Shown piece after piece: positions 16,510-24,375 of a stretch of 39,000 bases of DNA. The position numbers and the translations under genes are program-made. This DNA is from Opitutus sp. GAS368 (lineage in GTDB: Bacteria > Verrucomicrobiota > Verrucomicrobiia > Opitutales > Opitutaceae), in the NCBI GenBank assembly GCA_945903465.1, contig CAMDOF010000060.1, forward strand, positions 1-39,000, in the 5' to 3' direction. Numbering within the stretch: the stretch's first letter is position 1; every line of letters starts with the position of its first letter. Below the pieces are notes generated by a model. That model did no database searches, had not been told where the DNA came from, and worked only from the letters and a program-made list of their open reading frames with translations.

Positions 16510-17958
16510 TTATTTCTTTTGCAAGATGTGATAGTTGGCCATGGAAATGCCACTGAGCATGGCACCGACGATGCCGAGAAAACCTTGATCAGTACCGCAG
16601 AGATAGAGATTGGACCAGGCCGTCCGCCCGTCGCGAATTTTTACGGGAGCGCCGTAGATCGCTCCGTTGAAGTGGCCAGTAAATTTCGCAATCGTCCGCG
16701 GTGTAAACATATCCGTCGTCAGAACCGCCGCTTTGATCGCGGCCTGATCCGCGGGCGGAAGGAAAGGACGCGTGCACTGCTGCACGACGCTAAACCAATG
16801 GGCCTTGGCCGCGGCGTAATCGGAGTCGTTAAAGGCAAACCAAGGAGCCGGCCGAGCGAGACAAGTCACGCGAACCACGCCCTCGGGAAGATTTCGGCCA
16901 GGACCAAAATCAAAATTATTAGGTATGCAGATCACCCCGCTCCGAGTGTCGACCGCGTTGGTCGGGCATGCGTATTCAAAACGCGCCGAGTCGTTAAAAA
17001 AAACGATGGTGTCGTCGCCCCAACCGAAAGCCGCGGGTTGTCGATCGAAGACGGTGATCGTTTCGATGAAAGAGTGCCCGCCGGGCTCGGGGATCAGCGC
17101 GTTGCTGGCCGTCGTTGCCTTGGGCAGTCCCGCATCGATCAGAGCGTGGGTTTCGGGTGAGCCAATCGAGGAAATAATATGGTCAGCCGTGATTTCCTCT
17201 CCGGTGTCGAGCACCAAGACCCCCGCTCGCCCTTCCCTGATCACGATGCGGCGAACTCCGCATTTCATCCGCCGCTCTCCCCCAGCCTGGCGGTATTTTT
17301 CCTGGAGCACGCGTAAGATAACCCGGACGCCGTCAAAAGGGCGGGCGAATCCCTCCAGTAACAGAGCTTTGAACATGATCACAAACTGGCCGAAATCCAT
17401 GTCGTGCGCGGTGGCGCTGCCGTAGTACATGACGGGGCAAAACAACATGTCTTCGAGCACCGCGTCGGAAAGAAATCGCCGGACGACGGTCCGCGCCGAC
17501 TCCGGCTGCGCGGTGAGCGCGACGTCGTCGTAACCCTTGATGACGGCAACCAATTGGCGAAACCCGTCAACTTGCCGGGGAAAAGCGCGAGCCACTTCGC
17601 TCTCGAAGACGGCGAAGTCGTTAGTAAACCGGAGGGAAATTTCCGCTCGAGAACCAAAGGTGATTCGAGATTGTTTTTGTTCGCAGAGGGCGAACTCATC
17701 CCGCTCGATGCGCAACTGCCTCAGTAACTTGGTGAGTGGAGTTCCTTTGACGCCCGACCGCACAAAGTTCGTCATCGCGTGAAGACCCACGTCGAACTTT
17801 CGCCCAGCGAAGCTGTAGAAACCGTTAAGCCCGCCCACGGCGTTGTGGCGCTCGAAGATGCCCACTTTTTTTCCGAAATGAGCCAAGCGGATGCCAGCGG
17901 CTAGCCCCGACATGCCCGCGCCAATGATCGCGACGTCGTAGTGGGGCGAATCATTCAT
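16510..17958 (-). CDS. CrtI-like FAD-dependent oxidoreductase (desaturase family), copy 2
   Basis: This 482-residue protein (start MNDSPHYDVAIIGAG at 17958; the frame is open further upstream) has the FAD motif GAGMSGLAAGIRLA, the Glu-containing strand VGIFERHNAVGGLNGF, and a C-terminal segment (NLYLCGTDQGFLGIVGAMLSG) with the family's late FAD contact. Like copy 1 it falls in the phytoene-desaturase/carotenoid-isomerase superfamily, but it differs strongly, including in the middle region (VMYYGSATAHDMDFGQFVIM). Two different CrtI-like enzymes in one fatty-acid-type operon suggest two successive redox or isomerisation steps on a long chain. The gap to the upstream ACP gene is 134 bases, the largest in the operon, leaving room for an internal promoter. 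Confidence 0.83.
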   Translation of the reverse strand: MNDSPHYDVAIIGAGMSGLAAGIRLAHFGKKVGIFERHNAVGGLNGFYSFAGRKFDVGLHAMTNFVRSGVKGTPLTKLLRQLRIERDEFALCEQKQSRITFGSRAEISLRFTNDFAVFESEVARAFPRQVDGFRQLVAVIKGYDDVALTAQPESARTVVRRFLSDAVLEDMLFCPVMYYGSATAHDMDFGQFVIMFKALLLEGFARPFDGVRVILRVLQEKYRQAGGERRMKCGVRRIVIREGRAGVLVLDTGEEITADHIISSIGSPETHALIDAGLPKATTASNALIPEPGGHSFIETITVFDRQPAAFGWGDDTIVFFNDSARFEYACPTNAVDTRSGVICIPNNFDFGPGRNLPEGVVRVTCLARPAPWFAFNDSDYAAAKAHWFSVVQQCTRPFLPPADQAAIKAAVLTTDMFTPRTIAKFTGHFNGAIYGAPVKIRDGRTAWSNLYLCGTDQGFLGIVGAMLSGISMANYHILQKK

Positions 17959-18092
17959 AGCACGGAAAGCAGGGCTTTCAGCGAACTGCCGAACCCGGTG
18001 ACCGGCCCCGATAGGCGCAACCGCCACCCTGCCCTACTCTCAAAAAAATGGATAAACCTGACCAAGCTCAACGTTGCTCGCAAACGCCTCGC

Positions 18093-18350
18093 TCAGCCAG
18101 CGAGCGCGTTAAACTTTGGCGTGAGATACTCCGCGCAACTATCCAAGGAAGCGAGTTGGATGTAATCGGCCTCCGGGACCTCGATCGAGTGACGCTTTCG
18201 TAACTCCATGACAATATCGAGGAAGTCCATGCTATCGAGCTGCATCTGGTCACGCAAACGGACGTCAGGTTTGACGTTGCTGAGATCCTCATCGGGAGCG
18301 ATGTCGGCGATGATATCGAGCACGACTTGTTTGCATTCGTCTTTTGTCAT
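18093..18350 (-). CDS. Acyl carrier protein, dedicated
   Basis: This 85-residue acidic protein has the ACP four-helix pattern. The phosphopantetheine-accepting Ser40 is in LDSMDFLDIVMEL, a DSM variant of the usual DSL motif. The variant is seen in carrier proteins of secondary or specialised lipid pathways, so this is probably not the housekeeping AcpP. I chose the ATG at 18350 (MTKDECKQ), 16 bases after the ketosynthase stop; an upstream ATG at 18389 would overlap that gene. The position directly after a FabF-type ketosynthase implies that the two work together. The carrier would be activated by a phosphopantetheinyl transferase that is not in the window. Confidence 0.9.
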   Translation of the reverse strand: MTKDECKQVVLDIIADIAPDEDLSNVKPDVRLRDQMQLDSMDFLDIVMELRKRHSIEVPEADYIQLASLDSCAEYLTPKFNALAG

Positions 18351-18366
18351 ATCGGTGATGGCGGAA

Positions 18367-19614
18367 TTAGGGGACAAAGCGCTTAACAATCAACGTGGAA
18401 TTTATGCCGAGCATCCCGAATGAGTTGTTCAGGATGGTATCTACTCGCGCGACCTCGCGCGGCTTATTCAGGACCAAGCCCGGCAAAGCGCACAAGGGAT
18501 CGAGGTCGTCGACGTTAATCGAGGGGTGGACGATGCGGTCGACGAACGCCGGTAAATTGCCAGCCAATTCGAGAGCTCCGGCCGCGCCCATGGCGTGACC
18601 GATAAAGCTCTTGGTATTGTTAATAAACGTTTCGGGGCAGTCGACGCCGAAGACGGCGCGAATGGCCTCGCACTCTTGAATATCGCCAAGGGGCGTGGCG
18701 GTGGCGTGGGTGTTGACGATATGAATATCGCGCGCCTCCAACCGGGCGCGTTTGAGTGAAGCGCGCACACACTCAGCTTGGCGCTGAGGATTGGGCAGCA
18801 CGTAATCGCTCGCGTCGCTGTTCACATGATAGCCCGCGATCTCAGCGTAAATTTTGGCTCCACGCGTCTGGGCATCTTCGAGGCGTTCGAGCGTATAAAG
18901 CCCGCCGCCTTCTGAAATTACAATACCGTTGCGCGCGCGATCGAACGGGCGCGACGCCTTCGCGGGATCTTCATGCGTGGCCAGGGCGTTTTGCGATTTG
19001 AATCCGGCGAAAATCCCAAAAGTATGCACGCTCTCGCTCACCCCGCCGCAAATCGCCAAATCGACTTCCCCAAGGCGAAGCATTTGCGTGGCGTGGATCA
19101 GACCCATGTTGCCGGCCGCGCAGGCCGCGCCAATCGTATAGGCTGGGCCCGTGATACCGAGATTGAGGGACGTCTCGCCCGCGGGATTATTAGCGACCGT
19201 GCGGGGATTGTGATAGTGGGACCAAAACTTCGTATCGTAGTTAAACTTCGAGATATTGTAGACCTCGTTTTCCGTCTCGACGTTACCGTGCTCGGTACAG
19301 CCGATGTAGATTCCGATGCGTTCTTTGGGCAAAGCCTCAAAATTCACTTGGCTGTCTAAGAGCGCTTCGCGGGCGCAATAGATCGAAATGCTCCCGGCGC
19401 GTGTGCCGACGCGTAGTTCCTTCTTCTTCTGATACCGTAGCGTGTCGAAATTACAGACTCCGGCGAGCTGCGAACCCATGTAGCGAATCTCCTTTCGCAC
19501 GATACCGGATACGCCCGTCAGCAGATTCTGCCGAAATTCTGGCAACGAGTTGCCGTTAGGTGCGGTTAAACCGACCCCGGTGATGACAATGCGGGACTCC
19601 TGAGAATGATTCAT
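18367..19614 (-). CDS. FabF-type 3-oxoacyl-ACP synthase (KAS II family)
   Basis: This enzyme elongates an acyl-ACP by decarboxylative condensation with malonyl-ACP. The 415-residue protein has the complete Cys-His-His triad: Cys165 in IGAACAAGN, His303 in VNTHATATPLGD and His340 in KSFIGHAMGAAG. The last two match E. coli FabF numbering. I chose the ATG at 19614 (MNHSQESRIVITG); the open frame continues far upstream through galE but that part is not coding. Before the active Cys it is less like housekeeping FabF (for example TEHGNVETENEVYN), which fits a pathway-specific enzyme. It is the first gene of the minus-strand lipid operon, 60 bases from the divergent galE. Confidence 0.92.
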   Translation of the reverse strand: MNHSQESRIVITGVGLTAPNGNSLPEFRQNLLTGVSGIVRKEIRYMGSQLAGVCNFDTLRYQKKKELRVGTRAGSISIYCAREALLDSQVNFEALPKERIGIYIGCTEHGNVETENEVYNISKFNYDTKFWSHYHNPRTVANNPAGETSLNLGITGPAYTIGAACAAGNMGLIHATQMLRLGEVDLAICGGVSESVHTFGIFAGFKSQNALATHEDPAKASRPFDRARNGIVISEGGGLYTLERLEDAQTRGAKIYAEIAGYHVNSDASDYVLPNPQRQAECVRASLKRARLEARDIHIVNTHATATPLGDIQECEAIRAVFGVDCPETFINNTKSFIGHAMGAAGALELAGNLPAFVDRIVHPSINVDDLDPLCALPGLVLNKPREVARVDTILNNSFGMLGINSTLIVKRFVP

Positions 19615-19674
19615 GCGGCAGGAAAAGAAATCGCTAGCCAGGACAGGCGCGAAAGCAATACAACCCTCACATTC
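19615..19674. promoter_or_regulatory. Divergent intergenic region between the lipid operon and galE
   Basis: These 60 bases are the only space between the start of the FabF-type gene and galE, so both promoters, or their 5' ends, should lie here or inside the opposite gene. I see no convincing sigma-70 -35/-10 pair or operator palindrome on either strand. The call rests on gene geometry alone. Confidence 0.35.
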
Positions 19675-20667
19675 ATGAACGTTCTTGTGGTCGGCGGCGC
19701 TGGATACATCGGCAGTCATTGCGTACGACAACTGATTGCCGCCGGTCACCGCCCGGTGGTCTTGGATAATCTCGTGTATGGTCATCGCGACGCCGTGGCG
19801 CCAACGGTGCCGTTTTATGAGGGCAACCTCGGAGATCAAGCGCTCGTTGGGCGGGTCCTGCGCGATGAGCACATTGCGGTCGTGATGCATTTCGCCGCTT
19901 TTTGCTACGTAGGTGAATCCGTCACCGACCCACTCAAATACTATTTCAACAACGTCGGCGCGACGCTCCATCTCCTCCAAGCGATGTTGGCCGCCGGCGT
20001 AAATAAATTCGTTTTTTCTTCGACTTGCGCAACTTTTGGAATCCCCACGACCCTGCCGATTCACGAAAATCTTCCGCAGGCGCCGATCAATCCTTACGGT
20101 CAGACCAAGCTCGATATCGAACACGTGCTAAAATCGCTCGCCGTTGCTCACGGTCTCAGCTTTGCCGCTTTCAGATATTTTAATGCCGCCGGCGCCTCCG
20201 CGGATGGCTCCATCGGTGAAGATCATACGCCCGAGACCCACCTCATTCCTGTGGCCATTGACGTCGCGACGGGCAAACGCCCTCACCTCGAGCTGTTCGG
20301 TACGGACTACCCGACCCCCGACGGCACTTGCTTGCGTGATTATGTCCATGTCGACGATCTCAGTCGCGCGCACATCGCAGTCTTTGACCGTCTCGCGGTC
20401 CGCGGTGCTCAGTATTTTTACAATCTAGGCACAGGAACACCGACCTCCAATCGTGCCGTGATTCGGGCTGTGGAGAAAGTCGCGGGGCGTGCGGTCAAAG
20501 TCATCGAGAGCCCACGCCGGGCGGGGGATCCGCCAGCTTTGTTCGCAGACTCTTCCAAGGCGCAGCGAGAGCTCGGCTGGAAGGTGAGATTTCCTGATAT
20601 CGATGCAATCGTGGCCACGGCCTGGCGCTGGCATTCCGCGCATCCGCGCGGCTTCAACGATCGCTAA
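19675..20667 (+). CDS. galE: UDP-glucose 4-epimerase
   Basis: GalE interconverts UDP-glucose and UDP-galactose for cell-surface polysaccharide synthesis and galactose use. The 330-residue protein has the NAD-binding start VLVVGGAGYIGSHCV, the DNLVYG ribose-binding segment, the catalytic Ser/Thr in FSSTCATFG and the Tyr141-x3-Lys145 pair in NPYGQTK. RYFNAAGA and DYVHVDDL are further GalE signatures. I chose the ATG at 19675 because residues upstream do not fit the family. It is divergent from the lipid operon. It could act on UDP-GlcNAc instead, which cannot be excluded by eye. Confidence 0.94.
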   Translation: MNVLVVGGAGYIGSHCVRQLIAAGHRPVVLDNLVYGHRDAVAPTVPFYEGNLGDQALVGRVLRDEHIAVVMHFAAFCYVGESVTDPLKYYFNNVGATLHLLQAMLAAGVNKFVFSSTCATFGIPTTLPIHENLPQAPINPYGQTKLDIEHVLKSLAVAHGLSFAAFRYFNAAGASADGSIGEDHTPETHLIPVAIDVATGKRPHLELFGTDYPTPDGTCLRDYVHVDDLSRAHIAVFDRLAVRGAQYFYNLGTGTPTSNRAVIRAVEKVAGRAVKVIESPRRAGDPPALFADSSKAQRELGWKVRFPDIDAIVATAWRWHSAHPRGFNDR

Positions 20668-21089
20668 ATCGGTGCTCCCAGCGCGCGCCCAGGGAGCCTG
20701 CGGGGTGCGAGGCCGGCCGACTCGGGGCCGACTGACGTGGACACTTGCTCGCCCGCCGCGGATGACTCAGGGCCGCAGCGCACCTTCCGGAGGAGTCCAG
20801 CGCTTGGATCGCTTTACCGAGGCGTATAATGCGTTTTCATTTAACCAGCCGGGGAATAACCTGAGCTTGGCGCGAAAGAGAGGCGGTCAGCCATCACCTG
20901 GCGAGACTTCCATGGCTCTCGGCATGCTGAAATTCTCCTGACTGGGTGCGTGGAACCGCGTTCATGGCCGCGAAGCCCGTTGCCGCGCGCGGCCTAAGTT
21001 TGGATCTCGCTAAGGCCCGCCAAAAAAAGTTTGGGTTAGGCTGGGCTTGAGCAGGTTAACCTTGGTTTGGAATTGGGTGTCGATACAGT
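20668..21089. other. Intergenic region, no gene seen
   Basis: There are 422 bases between galE and the BtpA-family gene. Short open frames exist on both strands but none has a recognisable protein pattern. A weak inverted repeat (GCTCCC at 20674-20679 with GGGAGC at 20692-20697) follows galE without a T-run, so it is a poor terminator candidate. The stretch may contain decayed DNA and the promoter of the next gene. Confidence 0.5.
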
Positions 21090-21905
21090 ATGTTCCTCAT
21101 GACGCGCGCGATTTCCCTTTTTAAATCAGCTCAGCCGGTGGTCGCGATGATTCATGCAGGTGCCCTGCCTGGAACCCCCGCATCAAGACATAATCTTCGC
21201 GAAATAGTGGCGCAAGCCGAGCGCGAGGCGCGACTTTATCGCGACGCCGGCGTGGATGGATTGTTAATCGAGAACATGCACGATACCCCGTATATGCGGG
21301 GTCAGGTCGGACCCGAGATTGTCGCTGCGATGACGGTCGTGGTCGCAGCTGTGAAAAAAGCGGCCAGTTTGCCCACGGGCTTGCAAATTCTCGCCGCGGC
21401 GAATCGCGAGGCGCTCGCGGTCGCGCACGCGACCGGGTTAGACTTCATTCGCGCGGAGGGCTTTGTCTTTGCGCACGTCGCCGACGAGGGGATCATTCAG
21501 TCCTGCGCCGCTGAATTGTTACGCTACCGGCGCGCGATCGGAGCGGAGCATATTCAAATTTGGGCCGATGTGAAAAAGAAGCACAGCGCCCACGCCGTGA
21601 CCGCAGATGTGAGTATCGGGGAGACCGCTTACGCTGTTGAATTTATGCGGGGCGATGCTGTCATCGTCACCGGGGCCCTCACGGGCGACGCGCCGCGAAT
21701 CGGTGATATTGAAGCCACCAAAAAGGCGACACGCTTGGCGGTTTTTCTGGGCTCAGGAGTCACTGCGGAAAATGTTGCGGAGCTCCGCGCGCAGGCGGAC
21801 GGCTTCATCGTGGGATCGGACTTTAAGGTTGGTGGGCATTGGGCGGGCGCAGTGGACGGACGTCGAGTGCGCCGTTTTTTACGAGCGGCGCGGGAGGTGC
21901 GGTAG
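21090..21905 (+). CDS. BtpA/SgcQ-family TIM-barrel protein
   Basis: The 271-residue protein matches the BtpA family: VVAMIHAGALPGTP near the N terminus, GVDGLLIENMHDTPY, the strand LDFIRAEGFVF, IWADVKKKHSAHAV, and the phosphate-binding end FLGSGVTAENV plus IVGSDFKVGGHWAG. BtpA is known from cyanobacteria, where it affects photosystem I accumulation, and SgcQ from an E. coli sugar locus. Members in non-photosynthetic bacteria have no settled reaction, though the fold suggests a phosphorylated substrate. A start at the second ATG (21099) is equally good. The gene is isolated, with a strong hairpin about 100 bases downstream. Confidence 0.85.
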   Translation: MFLMTRAISLFKSAQPVVAMIHAGALPGTPASRHNLREIVAQAEREARLYRDAGVDGLLIENMHDTPYMRGQVGPEIVAAMTVVVAAVKKAASLPTGLQILAAANREALAVAHATGLDFIRAEGFVFAHVADEGIIQSCAAELLRYRRAIGAEHIQIWADVKKKHSAHAVTADVSIGETAYAVEFMRGDAVIVTGALTGDAPRIGDIEATKKATRLAVFLGSGVTAENVAELRAQADGFIVGSDFKVGGHWAGAVDGRRVRRFLRAAREVR

Positions 21906-22002
21906 TCTTCTTCAGTGGGTGAGCAAAGTCTTTTTCACCCTAATTTTGGGTATGTCGCAGACGTGCACTCATCGGCTTGGAGGTCCCGAATGACGGCGTG
22001 GA

Positions 22003-22092
22003 GGGCCGCGTCTGAAGCAACCGTGAGTGGGAAAAGGGAAGAAACTCCTGAGGGGGAGTTAAACTCACGTGGACGCGGCCCTTCTTTTTTTT
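22003..22092 (+). terminator. Large branched hairpin with U-tract: terminator or 3' end of a small RNA
   Basis: GGGCCGCGTC (22003-22012) pairs perfectly with GACGCGGCCC (22072-22081). Inside it, CGTGAGT (22022-22028) pairs with ACTCACG (22063-22069), and inside that AACTCC (22043-22048) pairs with GGAGTT (22055-22060). Purine-rich internal loops separate the helices, and a T-run (22085-22092) follows. Three nested helices with conserved-looking loops are more than a simple terminator needs, so this may be the 3' part of a small RNA or a riboswitch-like leader, but I match it to no known class. Confidence 0.65.
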
Positions 22093-22107
22093 AGCGAGTG
22101 ATCAACG

Positions 22108-22144
22108 TTCGGGAGGCGACCTACCCTGAGGTGGTCCGCCCGAA
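22108..22144 (+). other. Second strong hairpin downstream of the U-tract
   Basis: TTCG (22108-22111) pairs with CGAA (22141-22144), GGCG (22115-22118) with CGCC (22137-22140), and ACC-t-ACC (22119-22125) with GGTGGT (22130-22135), closing on a CTGA loop. No T-run follows. It could be a 5' leader element of ispH or part of the same RNA locus. Confidence 0.4.
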
Positions 22145-22534
22145 TGGGTTGTTGTCTTCTTGCATTTTAAATTACCGCCCGGCTCGTTTCGGATGGGTCC
22201 GTTCTGGACCGTGATTCCGTACTGCCGATTGGCGGATTTTCGCCATTGCCCGATGTCAAGTGCTGCCGAAGTGCCGAGGCTGCGGGAACCGCAACGAGGG
22301 GGAAACGAAGGGCCTTGCATGCAGGTGGAGGCCGTAGGCACGACCTTGACGAGCGGCATACGCTGAGAAAGCCCGGCTGGCAGTAACCCGCTAACCACCC
22401 TACCCCCAGCTCGATGGAATATCCGGTTGCGCCCACGCACTTTCCGCACCCTCGTCAGCGCGAAAGCCGCGCCCCGATCCCCCCAACGGCATTCGAGACC
22501 TTGCGGTTAAAACTTAAACTTACACAGTTTCCTC
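22145..22534. other. Long upstream region of ispH, no gene seen
   Basis: About 390 bases separate the second hairpin from the ispH start. Open frames here (including a minus-strand one) lack protein-like composition. The stretch could be a long leader, but I see no recognised riboswitch, tRNA, SRP, tmRNA or RNase P signature. Confidence 0.4.
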
Positions 22535-24256
22535 ATGTCTCCTGCCGCCGCCGCACCTGCCGCGCTCGTCGCCATTCTCGCCTTTAATCAGAGCAACCAG
22601 CTCGCCGTACGCCAACTCGGTGCAAAGGCGGGGCTACCCTTTGTTGGCACAGATCTCGCGATGGCGACCGCGCGTCTCCAATCAGCCTTTAACGCGCACA
22701 CGCCACCCACCGAATATTTCGCAACCAACAGCGGCGGCCGCACCTATCGGGTTTTCTTCACCCAAGTCGCCGGTAATGCCACCGATGCCGAAGTCGTTTT
22801 CCACTCATTGGAATCACTTGCGCTTCAACCAAACCTCACCGCTCCCGCTCTCGCCACACTGCTCGCTGCGCTTGATCCTTACCTTGTCGAAATCCCTTAT
22901 CTCCACCTCGGCGAGAACGATTTTATTTATAAATTCCGCCCGGTGGCCGAACGCAACCAGGGGATTTATTTTCAAGATACGGCCGCCAGCAATCTTTACC
23001 AGTCGCAACTCTGCGCAGCCATAAAACTCACCGCACGACAGCATGAACGGAGCGCGACCGCACCCGTTACGTTAAATTTTGGACCTATCCAGTACCTTGT
23101 CCCTAGTCATTTTGGATTTTGCTTGGGCGTAAAAAACGCCATTGAGCGAGCCTACGAGACCCTGGCCGAGAATCCCCATCGGCGCGTCCTGATGCTCTCC
23201 GAACTCATTCACAATCCATTTGTGAACGAGGATCTCTTGAACCGCGGGCTTCGCTACTTACAGACAGACAAGGGCCGCCCCTATCTTAGCAATGGCCGCA
23301 CCGCAACTGGCGCATTCGGCGAGCAACTGTTGTGGGATGAGCTGACCCCGTCCGATGTTGTGATAATTCCGGCTTTTGGAGCGACCGACGACGACAAGCG
23401 TCGCTTGGTCAGAAAGGGTATCGCCGTCGCTCATTACGACGCCACCTGCATGCTCGTGGAGAAGGTCTGGAAGGCGGCCCGCGCCTACGGTCGCGAGGGC
23501 TATACCGTCGTCATTCACGGCAAGCATGAACACGAGGAAACCAAGGCAACCTTCGCGAATACCCGGCGCTACGCCCCCGCCGTGATCGTACGCAACCGTG
23601 CCGAAGCCCGAGTTCTCGGCGAGATTATCGGCAGTCCCAAAGCCGAGCGTCAGGCCCACTTTGAGGAATTTTTTAACGGACGGCACACTCCGCGCTTTGA
23701 CGTCAACCAGCACCTGGACCGCATTGCCATCGTCAACCAGACCACCCTTCTGATGAGCGAAACGCTCGAAATCATCGAGGACTTACGCGGCGTTTATGAC
23801 GCTAAATTCCAAGACCCGAACCGCGTCGGCGGCAGCAAACGGCGGGACACGCTGTGTTATGCCACGCAGGTAAATCAAGATGCCCTCGGACGCGCCCTCA
23901 GCGAGCCGCTGGATGCGGCGTTTGTGATCGGAGGGAAAAATTCTTCTAACACCTATCAACTATTTCGTCTCTGCGAAGAGCGACTCGGGAGAGCCGCATT
24001 TTTCATACAATCGGAAGCGAACATCGTCTCGAGCGAAGCCGTGGACCATTATGTGTACGGCGGCACCGGAGGTAGTCTGGAACGTCGGGTACTCTGGTCG
24101 CAGACCCCAAACCCCAAACGCGTGCTCGTAACCGGTGGTGCCAGTTGCCCCGACGGTATTATTCAGCAAGTGATCACTCGCCTGAATAGTTTTTTCCCCG
24201 CGGCGACGCTCCGCGATGTCCAGGCGGTGCTTCATGATCTCAGCCCACCGTCATAG
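22535..24256 (+). CDS. ispH: 4-hydroxy-3-methylbut-2-enyl diphosphate reductase (IspH) with N-terminal extension
   Basis: IspH is the [4Fe-4S] enzyme that makes IPP and DMAPP in the last step of the MEP pathway. Its three cluster cysteines are visible: Cys196 in FGFCLGVKNAIERA, Cys305 in DATCMLVEKVW and Cys441 in RRDTLCYATQ. The spacing (109 and 136) and the segments VVIHGKHEHEETKAT, NQTTLLMSE and VIGGKNSSNTYQL follow the longer cyanobacterial/plant type rather than E. coli (Cys12/96/197). The product is 573 residues because about 185 residues precede the catalytic part. That extension contains PYLVEIPYLHLGENDF and similar segments and resembles no domain I know. It is in frame with no internal stop. 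No other isoprenoid gene is in the window. Confidence 0.9.
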   Translation: MSPAAAAPAALVAILAFNQSNQLAVRQLGAKAGLPFVGTDLAMATARLQSAFNAHTPPTEYFATNSGGRTYRVFFTQVAGNATDAEVVFHSLESLALQPNLTAPALATLLAALDPYLVEIPYLHLGENDFIYKFRPVAERNQGIYFQDTAASNLYQSQLCAAIKLTARQHERSATAPVTLNFGPIQYLVPSHFGFCLGVKNAIERAYETLAENPHRRVLMLSELIHNPFVNEDLLNRGLRYLQTDKGRPYLSNGRTATGAFGEQLLWDELTPSDVVIIPAFGATDDDKRRLVRKGIAVAHYDATCMLVEKVWKAARAYGREGYTVVIHGKHEHEETKATFANTRRYAPAVIVRNRAEARVLGEIIGSPKAERQAHFEEFFNGRHTPRFDVNQHLDRIAIVNQTTLLMSETLEIIEDLRGVYDAKFQDPNRVGGSKRRDTLCYATQVNQDALGRALSEPLDAAFVIGGKNSSNTYQLFRLCEERLGRAAFFIQSEANIVSSEAVDHYVYGGTGGSLERRVLWSQTPNPKRVLVTGGASCPDGIIQQVITRLNSFFPAATLRDVQAVLHDLSPPS

Positions 24257-24375
24257 ATATCATCGAGGGCCATACCCAAATTCACTCCGTGGCCGACCGG
24301 GCCCGGTCTTAGCGCCCCCTCAGATGATTGCCCAAGCCGCCGGAAAAGTCGTGGAAAGGTCCGAACGAGTCGCGC

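Noticed and set aside
14124..17958. Carotenoid biosynthesis locus
   Set aside because: Only CrtI-like proteins are present; no phytoene synthase, cyclase or prenyltransferase is near, and all other neighbours are fatty-acid-type.
10882..19614. Aryl polyene cluster
   Set aside because: Aryl polyene loci normally have paired ketosynthases, several carriers, an aromatic-starter ligase and acyltransferases; none are present, while CrtI-like and Ole-like genes are.
19615..20124. N-terminal extension of the FabF-type protein
   Set aside because: The frame stays open through galE, but the family start (ESRIVITGVG) is just after the ATG at 19614 and galE is certain on the other strand.
20668..21089. 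Possible decayed transposase or integrase
   Set aside because: Segments of two frames look slightly protein-like, but I find no transposase or integrase motif.
22131..22141. GTGGTCCGCCC shared in reverse with 30867-30877
   Set aside because: Eleven bases is too short to claim a shared element end, and the first copy is explained by the hairpin at 22108-22144.
22102..22449. 115-codon minus-strand frame between btpA and ispH
   Set aside because: It has no family resemblance or ribosome binding site, and it overlaps a strong RNA hairpin.
24295..24308. Perfect palindrome GACCGGGCCCGGTC between convergent genes
   Set aside because: It has no loop or T-run and is short enough to arise by chance in GC-rich DNA; it may still be a weak bidirectional stop signal.
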